A stretch of DNA of 64,000 nt from Paenibacillus arenosi (GTDB lineage: Bacteria; Bacillota; Bacilli; Paenibacillales; Paenibacillaceae). Of this stretch, positions 35,489 through 43,747 are shown in pieces. The translations under genes were made by a program, and so were the position numbers. Numbering within the stretch: the first letter of the stretch is position 1; each line of letters opens with the position of its first letter. The notes beneath the pieces are model-generated. The model worked only from the letters and a program-made list of their open reading frames with translations. It did no database searches and was not told the DNA's origin. Location of the stretch: the NCBI RefSeq assembly GCF_014841135.1, contig NZ_JACYTN010000006.1, positions 62,001-126,000 on the forward strand. Reading direction: 5' to 3'.

Positions 35489-36002
35489 GGCTCGTTGCTA
35501 TAAACGTGACAGATTGTAACCCTAGTGCCATAACGATAGAACAGGGCATTAAGCTGTCTGTTTACAGCCCCCTCCTCTCAACAATCTATTAGATTTAACA
35601 GTACCTAGTTTAGTCATTCGCACATAGGTCTCCCTAGTTCTTACTAAACATGGAAGATCAGATGTCGAATAGTTCCAATTACGCTTCCAACATATTACAT
35701 CGCTCTAAATTATTTTGTCAAATACTTACTTTTGTATGACTTTATTCCTATTTAAGACCTATAAAGCCCTATATTTCGACTCATTTTCAGAATGATTCTT
35801 TATTTTTCCAATTCTCTATTATATGCTGGAATAATATTACCTTTAGCCTAAAATAATGTTATTTATCTCTAAAACGCTCATATTGAAGACCGCTTTACTC
35901 ATGCACACGGACGTTTAGCCTATCGCTACTTACTAGCTATTTATTGGCTAATAACGCTCACAGCATAAGCGGAATCTGTAGAAAAAAAGGAGGGTAACGT
36001 CT
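35489..36002. other. Divergent control region of the CIS-like cluster
   Basis: About 510 bp between the minus-strand sheath transcript and the plus-strand vWA gene. It holds a clear minus-strand promoter at 35694-35721. The roughly 200-base leader contains a purine-rich GAGGAGGGGG (minus strand, near 35570) too far from the sheath start to serve it. I see no plus-strand promoter I trust and no RNA gene. Confidence 0.6.
35694..35721 (-). promoter_or_regulatory. Sigma-A-type promoter of the sheath transcript
   Basis: Minus strand -35 TTGACA (35716-35721), 16-bp spacer and -10 TGTAAT (35694-35699), about 205 bp upstream of the sheath GTG. The long leader could hold post-transcriptional control. 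Confidence 0.65.
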
Positions 36003-37811
36003 ATGTTTAATGCTCGTCATACTAGCAAATGGTTATGGCGAACGCTCGCAGCAACGCTCATACTATCGCTAGTTTCCATTGCGATCCCTTCATTTCACTT
36101 AGCAGCCGAACCTATCCGATCACGCAGCACCGACACTTTAATCGTATGGGATACGAGTTATTCCATGAGAAAGACAGATTCAAATCAGACTATTGCCGTA
36201 TCCATTCCGGTTCTAATTGATCTCCATGATCGTGAGCGTTTCCGATTGGGGGTCATCACTTACAACCATCTTGCAAAAGACACTGTCTTATTCTCATCTT
36301 CCCTTTCAACGATGAATAAGGAGAATTTAGAACAGCAATTAAGAGGAGTTTCATATCGTGGGTACTCTGACCTAGGATTAGGATTAAAACGAGGGGTAAA
36401 TCAACTTTCGGGACTTAAGAATCAATTTCAAAAAAATTCCTCAAACCGATATATGATCGTTATATCTGACGGGAATATTGATCTTCCCACGTCTGGACAA
36501 CGGCAGCTTAGCGATGCCCTGCATGACATTCAACTCGCTGTAGCGCAAGCTAAAGAAAAGCATATTCCTATCTATACGATTACGATAGCTCAGAACGGAA
36601 ATGCCAAGAAGCAATTAGAACAAGCCGCTTCGTCTACAAACGGAAGAGCATTCCAAGCGCATACTGTAGATGAGCTTCCTAAGCTGCTTGCACAAATAGC
36701 AGCCACTGAGCAGCAGACCTACGGCATGCTAGCTTCCCTTACAACGCCTTACACGACTATTACAGAGCAGATCCCCACCACGTGGACAGCTCAACTGCTG
36801 CATGCGAACAAAGAAGTCGTGACAGATAAACGCATATACGAGGATTTGCAAGCGGAACTGATCATAACGAACAAACGCAGCAATGAATCTCGTACGATAC
36901 CGCTAAAGCTTGATAATAATAGTTGGGCAGCTTCTGTTATTTTTGAGGAAACAGGCAGACACATACTGCAGCTAAAGGTGAAAGGACTTGAATTCAATTC
37001 TACTTATAAGAAGGAACTTGATGTTACTGCACTGCAACCTACTTCCTCTTATGTTGGAGCAATTACCAGCATGAAGGAGCATGGTAGCATAGAACATGAC
37101 ATCACATCCTATTTTAAACACGCTACCTCTGAAAACAATCAGTATTACTTGTTGCCAGCATTACCAGCAGCGGAACATTCGAGAGCACTAGGAAAAACAG
37201 CATTGAACAACGGGAAATTGTCATTCATTCCACAAGCAACGGGAAGCTATCCGCTGCATATTGTCGCAGTAAGTGAGAATGGACAACTTGCTAAGCTGCA
37301 ATTAGATGTGCATATCGATAACATCTGGACACGATACGGACTTACTATAGTAGGTGTGCTGACTTTGGCAGCTGCAGCGCTAGGATTGTGGTTGTGGCTG
37401 CATAATCGCGCTCGTCAACCATTTACAGGCCGAATCGAGATGTGCTTCCTTTCTACCGCAAGTGGAGCTAAGTATCCCGTGAAAGTTTGGCCGCTTGCAG
37501 CCTTTAACAACCACACTCGCATTGACCTGCACCAACTGTTTATGCGTTTGGATACGAATGAACCTATTCCAGAAACATCTCGCATATTTTTTGAGTCAGG
37601 TAGAAACGGGCAATTGCACTTTATCCATCAGACCAATTGTCGCGTTGTTTTTGGTATGAGGACGATCCCTGCACATACAAAAATAGCCCTCAACGCGAAT
37701 GATCGAATCTACATCACGTTTGAGGACGGTAAGACGGAAGTGGAACTAAGCTACAAAAGCAAGGGCGTGAATTCAGCATCCCGTTCCTTTACTGCACCTG
37801 CCGCAGGTTAA
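36003..37811 (+). CDS. Membrane vWA-domain protein of the CIS-like cluster
   Basis: A 602-aa protein with AAGGAGGG before its ATG. A signal peptide or first membrane segment (TLAATLILSLVSIAIPSF, about 15-33) precedes a von Willebrand A domain at about 45-230 with the metal-site motif VWDTSYSMRKTD. A beta-rich part (about 240-430) follows, then a membrane segment (LTIVGVLTLAAAALGLWLWL) near 450 and a 130-residue cytoplasmic C-terminus. The vWA part faces outside and may hold partners or the machine's exit point. Its 3' end overlaps the kinase gene by 23 bp. A role as membrane anchor is inferred from topology and position. Confidence 0.82.
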   Translation: MFNARHTSKWLWRTLAATLILSLVSIAIPSFHLAAEPIRSRSTDTLIVWDTSYSMRKTDSNQTIAVSIPVLIDLHDRERFRLGVITYNHLAKDTVLFSSSLSTMNKENLEQQLRGVSYRGYSDLGLGLKRGVNQLSGLKNQFQKNSSNRYMIVISDGNIDLPTSGQRQLSDALHDIQLAVAQAKEKHIPIYTITIAQNGNAKKQLEQAASSTNGRAFQAHTVDELPKLLAQIAATEQQTYGMLASLTTPYTTITEQIPTTWTAQLLHANKEVVTDKRIYEDLQAELIITNKRSNESRTIPLKLDNNSWAASVIFEETGRHILQLKVKGLEFNSTYKKELDVTALQPTSSYVGAITSMKEHGSIEHDITSYFKHATSENNQYYLLPALPAAEHSRALGKTALNNGKLSFIPQATGSYPLHIVAVSENGQLAKLQLDVHIDNIWTRYGLTIVGVLTLAAAALGLWLWLHNRARQPFTGRIEMCFLSTASGAKYPVKVWPLAAFNNHTRIDLHQLFMRLDTNEPIPETSRIFFESGRNGQLHFIHQTNCRVVFGMRTIPAHTKIALNANDRIYITFEDGKTEVELSYKSKGVNSASRSFTAPAAG

Positions 37812-38715
37812 ATTTAGGTTTGTATTTATACAAGAGATGCTCCGCTTGGAAGGCGTAACGAAACCATTCAAGCGAGGAGCATCTCTTATTAGGTTCAAGT
37901 GCCAAGCCCCAACGTGTGACGAATGATAGCAATCGTGTCATGTTCTTCTGTTCCAGCTTCTTAGCAAGATGATCCTCGAATAATCGATCCGCTACATCGT
38001 CTGGTGCTGAACCATTCATAATAAAGTAGACGATAGCTGCAAGACTGTAAATATCTGAATACACGCCCTGCTGTGACTGCGAAGAATACAATTCTAAAGG
38101 CGAATAGCTTCGGCTAGTAAATATATGGCGCTGAACCTGATCTTCGATATGTATAGCGGAACCAAAATCAATAAGCTTGGCATGCCCTTTACGATCCACG
38201 ATAATGTTTTGCGGCTTCAAATCCCGATGAATAATACCTTGCTGATGTATAACTGAAATCGCATCTAGTAGAGGAAGCATTGTATGTATGAGCAGCTCTC
38301 TAGCAGCTGTTGAAGTAAGTTCGGCAGATTGAACCAGCTTATCCAGCGTCTTGCCTTTGCACAGTTCTGTCACTACATAAGCAGTTCCATTCTCCTCAAA
38401 ATGATCCAACAGCTTCATAATACCAGGGTGTTGAAACTTGGACAGGATTGCTGCTTCCTGCATAAATGCTTGTTTTAATACATGAAAGGATGATTGATGA
38501 GCGGGCATGCGACATAAGACCGTACGTCGGTTCAAGTCGCGAATGGCTAAAGATTGAGGATAGTATTCCTTTATAATAACAGACTCACCTGTCTGCATAT
38601 GAACGCCTACATATACATGAGACAGCTCACTGCTAGATACGTGCCGTTTAATCTTATATACTCGTCGCAGTTTCATATTTGTAAATAAGCCATTGTAACT
38701 TCGCAGCGTTGTCAT
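37789..38715 (-). CDS. Ser/Thr protein kinase
   Basis: A 308-aa eukaryotic-type kinase. Key motifs are VIIKEYYPQS (ATP-binding Lys) near 48, HRDLKPQNIIVD (catalytic loop, about 161-172), LIDFGSAIHI (DFG) and YSPLELYSS (APE-equivalent). There is no transmembrane segment, so unlike PrkC types it is cytoplasmic or recruited. With the PP2C and FHA proteins in the same cluster it forms a complete phosphorylation circuit like T6SS PpkA/PppA/Fha. The last 20-40 codons contain a strong inverted repeat, and its end overlaps the vWA gene. Confident enzyme, inferred pathway. Confidence 0.93.
   Translation of the reverse strand: MTTLRSYNGLFTNMKLRRVYKIKRHVSSSELSHVYVGVHMQTGESVIIKEYYPQSLAIRDLNRRTVLCRMPAHQSSFHVLKQAFMQEAAILSKFQHPGIMKLLDHFEENGTAYVVTELCKGKTLDKLVQSAELTSTAARELLIHTMLPLLDAISVIHQQGIIHRDLKPQNIIVDRKGHAKLIDFGSAIHIEDQVQRHIFTSRSYSPLELYSSQSQQGVYSDIYSLAAIVYFIMNGSAPDDVADRLFEDHLAKKLEQKNMTRLLSFVTRWGLALEPNKRCSSLEWFRYAFQAEHLLYKYKPKFNLRQVQ
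37832..37887. repeat. Inverted repeat inside the 3' end of the kinase gene
   Basis: Arms AAGAGATGCTCCGCTTG (37832-37848) and CAAGCGAGGAGCATCTCTT (37869-37887) pair with one 2-base bulge and a 20-base loop. The repeat lies within kinase codons and just past the convergent vWA stop. It may act as a processing or stop element for the vWA transcript. There is no T run. Confidence 0.8.
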
Positions 38716-38831
38716 AAGCCTCTCCTCTTATTGATGAGCCCACTGATTCACGATGTAGCAGGCTCACTATAATCCTCATCTATTGTAACATAATATTCCA
38801 ACAGCGAAGCAAGAGGCTTACCTTTCATCTC

Positions 38832-39284
38832 TTACGCGTTCGACAAAGCACGTACGGCATTGCGTCCGAATTCACGGCAGATCTCTCTCTCATCTTGAGA
38901 TGGGGAAAGCTCCACTTTAAGCCCTTCATGCACAAGTGTACAACCAAGATCACGCAGCTTGTTCGATAAAATGTCTACAGCAGCACCGTACTGAGCATAG
39001 CTCGAATCACATGAACCGAAGACAGCAGCACGCTTACCTTCCAACTTCAAATCTTCCATTTCATCATAGAAATCAAGGAACTCATCTGGAAGCTCTCCAT
39101 CGCCCCACGTATAGGCACCAAGCAATATCACATCATAACCTTCCAAGTCAGAGCCTTGTGCATCCATAACTTCCTTAACAGTTACATCCGCCCCCAATTC
39201 ACGGATCCCCTCTTCAACAGCATCCTTCATTTCCTCTGTGTTACCTGTCATACTTGCATACACCAAAATAATTGATTCACTCAT
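38832..39284 (-). CDS. Flavodoxin
   Basis: A 150-aa short-chain flavodoxin with the FMN phosphate loop YASMTGNTEEM at 9-19, the isoalloxazine loops around LLGAYTWGDGELPDEF and FGSCDSSYAQYG, and the usual family length. It carries low-potential electrons in place of ferredoxin, typically under iron limitation. A Fur-box-like site lies upstream, in keeping with iron control. TTGAGGA precedes the ATG. Single-gene unit. Confidence 0.95.
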   Translation of the reverse strand: MSESIILVYASMTGNTEEMKDAVEEGIRELGADVTVKEVMDAQGSDLEGYDVILLGAYTWGDGELPDEFLDFYDEMEDLKLEGKRAAVFGSCDSSYAQYGAAVDILSNKLRDLGCTLVHEGLKVELSPSQDEREICREFGRNAVRALSNA

Positions 39285-39339
39285 TCCTCAATTCCCCCAA
39301 TCCAAATATACAGCAAACAGCTGTCAGTCATTCCTTTAT

Positions 39340-39358
39340 GAGAAAGATTATCATTATC
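39340..39358. promoter_or_regulatory. Fur-box-like operator of flavodoxin
   Basis: Minus strand GATAATGATAATCTTTCTC matches 17 of 19 bases of the classic Fur box (consensus GATAATGATAATCATTATC). It ends 56 bp before the flavodoxin ATG, where iron-loaded Fur would block transcription. Confidence 0.72.
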
Positions 39359-39523
39359 ACCAAAAAAAGTCCACTACAACATTTTCATCAGCAATAACTT
39401 CCAGCTCCTATCGTTCTTCCTTTTTTAACTTATGCAGCTTATCCTAGATTTTTTCCTGATTATTTTACGTGCACAGCACTTTTTCGTACTGCACACCTAC
39501 TTATGGCAAACATAAAAATAGAG

Positions 39524-40090
39524 CTACGTAGGAAGCAGCTCTAGCGCTTGACCGCAGCTCCATACTCGCTCTAAAGAAAGTTGTTCGGCCTTACATCGAA
39601 TCACGAATATATCCATGTACGAAGTATTTTCCCCACGGACATCCTCCTCAATATCAAAATAACCAAGAAGAGCCGAGATTTCATGACGACTTGTCATAAC
39701 GGCAACATTGTTAGCTTGCTTATTCAGTGCATTACTAAGAACCGACACGCCTCTTGCAAGCGTTGCTCGCCCAATTGACTCTTCTTTACTCCTACACGCT
39801 TCATGCGTAAACAACTGGGCGAGCTGCTTCATTCCCGCTGCCGAATGTGAAATGGCAAGCAGCCACTCTTCCATTCGTTCATCAATCACAATTGGCTTGC
39901 GCAATTGAATTGCAGTTGGCTGTAAACTATGTATCGTACGTAGAGATGGACTTGAAATTAATACATCAACATTTAATTCATTCATGCAGGATGCAAGCTG
40001 TTTAGCTTGCTCATTTTCTTCCTCTGTCAATGGAGTTGACGCTTCTTCACCCGCTCCATAACCGTGCCTTATTATAAATAGGTTGTTCAT
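39524..40090 (-). CDS. Histidine phosphatase family protein
   Basis: A 188-aa protein with the RHG motif at the N-terminus (LFIIRHGYGAGEEAS), the second helix segment LISSPSLRTIHSLQPTA, and a later VAVMTSRHEISALLGYF supplying the second histidine. This is the histidine phosphatase (phosphoglycerate-mutase-like) fold. The substrate cannot be read from the sequence; these enzymes dephosphorylate small metabolites or phosphoproteins. The neighbouring genes do not suggest a pathway. Confidence 0.88.
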   Translation of the reverse strand: MNNLFIIRHGYGAGEEASTPLTEEENEQAKQLASCMNELNVDVLISSPSLRTIHSLQPTAIQLRKPIVIDERMEEWLLAISHSAAGMKQLAQLFTHEACRSKEESIGRATLARGVSVLSNALNKQANNVAVMTSRHEISALLGYFDIEEDVRGENTSYMDIFVIRCKAEQLSLERVWSCGQALELLPT

Positions 40091-40154
40091 CCAGGATCCC
40101 CTTTACCTGATCGTCGTTCTCGACACTAGTATGGCAGCACTTCAGCACTTCCAC

Positions 40155-40592
40155 CTATGCTCTCGCAACCATCTCCGCTAGCTCGATGATAACCCGCTCC
40201 CAGTGCAGCTTCATCTCCTCACGACGATGTACATCATCCAGCTTCTCCTGATGGAAGCTAATCGTTGTTGTTCCTTTCTTATTCGAGATTAACCGAATTT
40301 GTAGCGTAGATGGTGTATGCCATGTATGAGGCTGCCAAGTCAGCCTCAACTGTTGAAAAGGCTTTACAACACGAAGTTCGCCCTTTGTTCCATTCTGGCA
40401 ATGATACTGCTCACCTGCTTCCGCAACCAATGACTCAATAGGACCCAACCAAACATTCAACCCTTGCTTCGAAAGCAATACATTCCACATTTGCTCAGGC
40501 TGGACAGAAAGTGTCCTTCGAATACCTACTTGATATCCAGATGAAGCCGTAAGGCCGATTGGCTTATCATTGCTGCGCTGTGACTGCACCAT
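40155..40592 (-). CDS. SRPBCC/AHSA1-type protein
   Basis: A 145-aa protein with the SRPBCC (AHSA1-like) pattern: an N-terminal strand IRRTLSVQPEQMWNVLLSKQ, GLNVWLGPIESLVAEAGEQ, LRLTWQPHTWHTPSTLQI and a final helix HWERVIIELAEMV. This fold makes a hydrophobic ligand pocket. No catalytic activity can be inferred. It ends 62 bp before the histidine phosphatase start and may share its transcript. Confidence 0.85.
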   Translation of the reverse strand: MVQSQRSNDKPIGLTASSGYQVGIRRTLSVQPEQMWNVLLSKQGLNVWLGPIESLVAEAGEQYHCQNGTKGELRVVKPFQQLRLTWQPHTWHTPSTLQIRLISNKKGTTTISFHQEKLDDVHRREEMKLHWERVIIELAEMVARA

Positions 40593-40629
40593 GACACATC
40601 CTCCTTATTAATTGAGCTGTATAGTAATA

Positions 40630-40666
40630 AAGCACCATAACTTCCTTCATTGAAGTTATGGTGCTT
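40630..40666. terminator. Terminator between GyrI-like and SRPBCC genes
   Basis: Perfect arms AAGCACCATAACTTC and GAAGTTATGGTGCTT with a 7-base loop, ending the GyrI-like gene on the minus strand. The T run is short. Confidence 0.78.
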
Positions 40667-40715
40667 CCCATGAACGTACATCCCTGACGTTGAAATCCAC
40701 CATGAATGATGACGC

Positions 40716-41168
40716 TTACTTTTTTACAGGTATCCAAAGCTCAACTTTCTCTTGCTGATTACCTTCCTCCACATGGAATAACTCGACACAACTAGCTCCC
40801 CATTCCCGATCCAAATGCTTCTGGCGAATCCAACGATATACCGCTTTGTACGCATCGGAAATTGATTCTCTCTTGCCTTCTACAACCGCATAAAGCTGAG
40901 ACGGCAAGTGCAATCCCACCATTCCATCCGGTACATCTTCAAGACTATCTACTTGCAAGCAACCCCAGTAAGTCATGAATTGATCGTTTCCATAATAAGG
41001 GCTAAATATCAATTCCGTATGTGCGACAGAAGTAATCTCATCTCTTCGCTTCCAGAATCGCTCATGTAGCCTAATGGACTCATCTGGAAAGCATTCCTTC
41101 ACAGGCCCAGAATAACTGATCCCCACCAGCTTCAACTCATTTTTTTGCATCAATTGACATTCATACAT
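40716..41168 (-). CDS. GyrI-like small-molecule-binding protein
   Basis: A 150-aa protein, stand-alone GyrI/SOUL-type domain: LVGISYSGPVKECFPD, ELIFSPYYGNDQFMTYWG, VPDGMVGLHLPSQLYAVVEG and the typical final KVELWIPVKK. ATG at 41168 has GGAGGACG at better spacing than 41174. Such single domains bind or sequester small ligands, or modulate regulators. Its fold resembles the C-terminal half of the AraC-type regulator at 5595, but with no operon link. Function otherwise unknown. Confidence 0.85.
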   Translation of the reverse strand: MYECQLMQKNELKLVGISYSGPVKECFPDESIRLHERFWKRRDEITSVAHTELIFSPYYGNDQFMTYWGCLQVDSLEDVPDGMVGLHLPSQLYAVVEGKRESISDAYKAVYRWIRQKHLDREWGASCVELFHVEEGNQQEKVELWIPVKK

Positions 41169-41295
41169 AAACATCGTCCTCCATTCGTGAAATGTGAATG
41201 TTCACAAAACTGGTAGTCATGTTCTTGCCATGCGATGTCACTTGGCTCAGCCTTTTCTTGTTCTCTTGTCTTATAAAACAGGCTACTTATGCTTC

Positions 41296-41334
41296 AAAAA
41301 AGAACATCAAGATCGGTATCCTGATGTTCTACTG
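41296..41334 (-). terminator. Terminator beyond the ger operon
   Basis: Minus strand arms AGAACATCAGGATACC and GATCTTGATGTTCT followed by T6. It ends the gerA-type operon transcript. Confidence 0.82.
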
Positions 41335-41426
41335 AGATGGCGTCGGATTTGGTTTTGTTTAACATTATACACAGGTTGCCTAGAATCGGAAAGGTATTTT
41401 TGCACTCTTTTTCCAACACAAAGTCG

Positions 41427-42563
41427 TTATTCTATCGTTCCAGTACGAATGAGATTCACGTTAACCGTAGTATTGAACTTCGCCTTCGGGAACATATCTT
41501 GCCATTCCTCTTTCGTTAACCGAGAATTTCTAACGGAACTGCGGTATACTTCACCAAAGCCTACTGCATCAGAGTTAAGCCGCTTTAATTGGTTAAGCAT
41601 CTTCACCAGATCTTTGCTCATTTGTTTGCTCAACTCTGTTTCAAGCTTCTGCACAGCACCTTCTTCCGCGAAGTCATAATCCTCGGTTATTTCTTGCAAC
41701 TCCACATTTATTTTAATGCTTACATCAAATGTAAGCTCGTCCTTCGAAATTAGTTTAATGGATGATTTGCTCCCGATATTCCCAAGCGCCGCCTTCATAT
41801 ATTTAAATGGCTGGTTCACTTTTCTTACATACTTCGCCATCCCATCCTTTGGCATTTTAACCTCAATTGTGTCAGGTTGTTCTTGGTTAAGCAGCAACTT
41901 CAAGTAAACCGCTTCTTTTGGCTGCATTTTTCCAATCATGACATCTTTTCGGAATAGGGCTAGCGCTGTTACGTTGACCTCTTTATCTGTTCTTTCGACG
42001 ATAGGAAGTACAGGTTCCTTGCCTGCACTATAATAATCATTGCGAAAATTATGCAATGTACATGACGGCACCCAACTATCCTGAATATTGTGTGCAATTA
42101 ATCTCGACATATAGGTTCCTACATTTGATATATTCGGATATTTATAAGCGAATAGATCGCGGATTGGCTTTTCCGTAACAGATAAATACATCATTTCCCC
42201 ATAAGAAGGATCTCGACTAAGCGTATCCACGATACTTATAATTCCTTCTTTGGCTAATTCATTCTCGTAGGCAATAAATCGAATTTGCCCGCTGACTACT
42301 TTAAAGGCCAGCTTATGATTCAGATTTTGGCGAGCCCCTTTACTCGTTTCACCTGCTACAGAAATAACATGTGAACTTTCCTTTCCTTCTTTACTTGTAG
42401 GGCCGTACAATACCGAACTAGTTTGAATTTTCCCTTCTCCAATCTTATCGTAACCCAATGCTACACTTATGGAGGTTCGTTCCAACACAGACGAGTGGAA
42501 ACAGCCCGTCATAAATACTAGCATAAGAACAATAGATATTTGCTTGACTTTGAACTTGTTCAT
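41427..42563 (-). CDS. Ger(x)C-family spore germination lipoprotein
   Basis: A 378-aa protein starting with a lipoprotein signal (VLMLVFMTGC, Cys at 21) and the Ger(x)C body (GYDKIGEGKIQTSSVLYG, VVSGQIRFIAYENELAKEG). This is the C subunit of a nutrient germinant receptor, attached to the outer face of the spore inner membrane. Its ATG overlaps the stop of the permease gene by 4 bp (ATGA). The operon order A-B-C on the minus strand is complete. Ligand unknown. Confidence 0.95.
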   Translation of the reverse strand: MNKFKVKQISIVLMLVFMTGCFHSSVLERTSISVALGYDKIGEGKIQTSSVLYGPTSKEGKESSHVISVAGETSKGARQNLNHKLAFKVVSGQIRFIAYENELAKEGIISIVDTLSRDPSYGEMMYLSVTEKPIRDLFAYKYPNISNVGTYMSRLIAHNIQDSWVPSCTLHNFRNDYYSAGKEPVLPIVERTDKEVNVTALALFRKDVMIGKMQPKEAVYLKLLLNQEQPDTIEVKMPKDGMAKYVRKVNQPFKYMKAALGNIGSKSSIKLISKDELTFDVSIKINVELQEITEDYDFAEEGAVQKLETELSKQMSKDLVKMLNQLKRLNSDAVGFGEVYRSSVRNSRLTKEEWQDMFPKAKFNTTVNVNLIRTGTIE

Positions 42564-43687
42564 GCTAGTTCATCTTCTCCCTTCTTAGGTTTGTGTTGAC
42601 GCCACCACCATACAACAGCCACCGTGACATAAAGAAAAAGAGGATATACAAAGCTGATAAAAAGAGCTGCTTTGCTAATCAGGCTATTTAGCATATCAAT
42701 TTGTTCCCGATTATGAAATACAAGCGTTACCACATATATAAAGATACTGAAAACAATCAGTACCTTTTTATGCGGAAAATTGAACAATCGTCGCAAGCCT
42801 CTGCTTATTACCCACGTCAGAATAATAATGCCTGGCACAACTGCGAACATCCATACCCCCATCGCAAGCACTTCTATACGCTCCAAAAAAGGATATTTGA
42901 CGATCTTGAGCATGTTGAGTGAACTCCATACCGTTCGCAACAGTTGATCTTGACTGAAAAAAATCGTCGTCACAAGGATAACGAATAAATAAAGGATATT
43001 CGTAAGCAATAGACTTATCTGCATGTATTTCTGCGACTTATCTTTATCATTAAGGTACGGGTACAAAAAAGAGACAATCTCAAAACCCGACAAAGTAAAC
43101 CCCATCGCAACCGCTCCATTAAATAGCTGGTACGGGGTTGCTTCTCCGATCGGTAGCAGCCTGTTCCATTGAGCGAACTGGATCGGATTATAGTATAGCG
43201 TTGAGAAAGCAAACATAACAAAAAAACCTATGAAGCAGACCCCTACAATGACGCGTAAGCCACTTATCCCTGCATACCATGATAAAAATAGTAGGACAAA
43301 GGCAAGTAGCCATGTAGGAAATTCGGGGAAAATCCAAGACTGTACCGCCTCAATGTAAGTACGCAATATAGTCACAGTAACGATCACGTAATAAAGCATC
43401 ATCAGTATACTTAATCCCCCGCCTACCCAACGGCCGAACAAATCTTGGTGAATCCCGTACAAGTCAGCAGACTCATAGCGACGCAGCACACTTACTATCA
43501 ACCAACCGGAAAAATGACAGAACATGCCTGCCAGCAGTACAGCAATCCAAGCATCATGACCTGCCTCACGAGCTATATATCTTTGAAATCCAAACACTCC
43601 GATCCCGATTTGAACATTGCAGATGACAAACAAAAGTCCAAACGATTGAATCATCTTATTCGGTCTCGGCTTAATTCTAACATCCAT
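42560..43687 (-). CDS. GerAB-type spore germination permease
   Basis: A 375-aa membrane protein with about ten transmembrane helices (LLFVICNVQIGIGVFGFQRY first), the B subunit of germinant receptors, related to amino acid-polyamine-organocation permeases. It probably binds the nutrient ligand. ATG at 43687 has GAGGG at good spacing, while the GTG at 43735 has no ribosome site. It is 60 bp from the GerAA-type stop and coupled to the C subunit downstream. Confidence 0.93.
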   Translation of the reverse strand: MDVRIKPRPNKMIQSFGLLFVICNVQIGIGVFGFQRYIAREAGHDAWIAVLLAGMFCHFSGWLIVSVLRRYESADLYGIHQDLFGRWVGGGLSILMMLYYVIVTVTILRTYIEAVQSWIFPEFPTWLLAFVLLFLSWYAGISGLRVIVGVCFIGFFVMFAFSTLYYNPIQFAQWNRLLPIGEATPYQLFNGAVAMGFTLSGFEIVSFLYPYLNDKDKSQKYMQISLLLTNILYLFVILVTTIFFSQDQLLRTVWSSLNMLKIVKYPFLERIEVLAMGVWMFAVVPGIIILTWVISRGLRRLFNFPHKKVLIVFSIFIYVVTLVFHNREQIDMLNSLISKAALFISFVYPLFLYVTVAVVWWWRQHKPKKGEDELA

Positions 43688-43747
43688 GCGCTTCCCTCGT
43701 TCTTCCGTAAATTCACTTCTTTTTTTCTTTTTCACCGATAAAATCTG

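Noticed and set aside
35400-35560. Small leader peptide frame before the sheath gene (minus strand, starting MPCSIVMALG)
   Set aside because: The strong GAGGAGGGGG is about 18 bases from its ATG, too far for normal use, and the frame overlaps the sheath start.
17761-38715. Prophage or phage tail remnant
   Set aside because: No capsid, portal, terminase, integrase or lysis genes are visible, while kinase, phosphatase, FHA and chaperone genes are unusual for phage tails.
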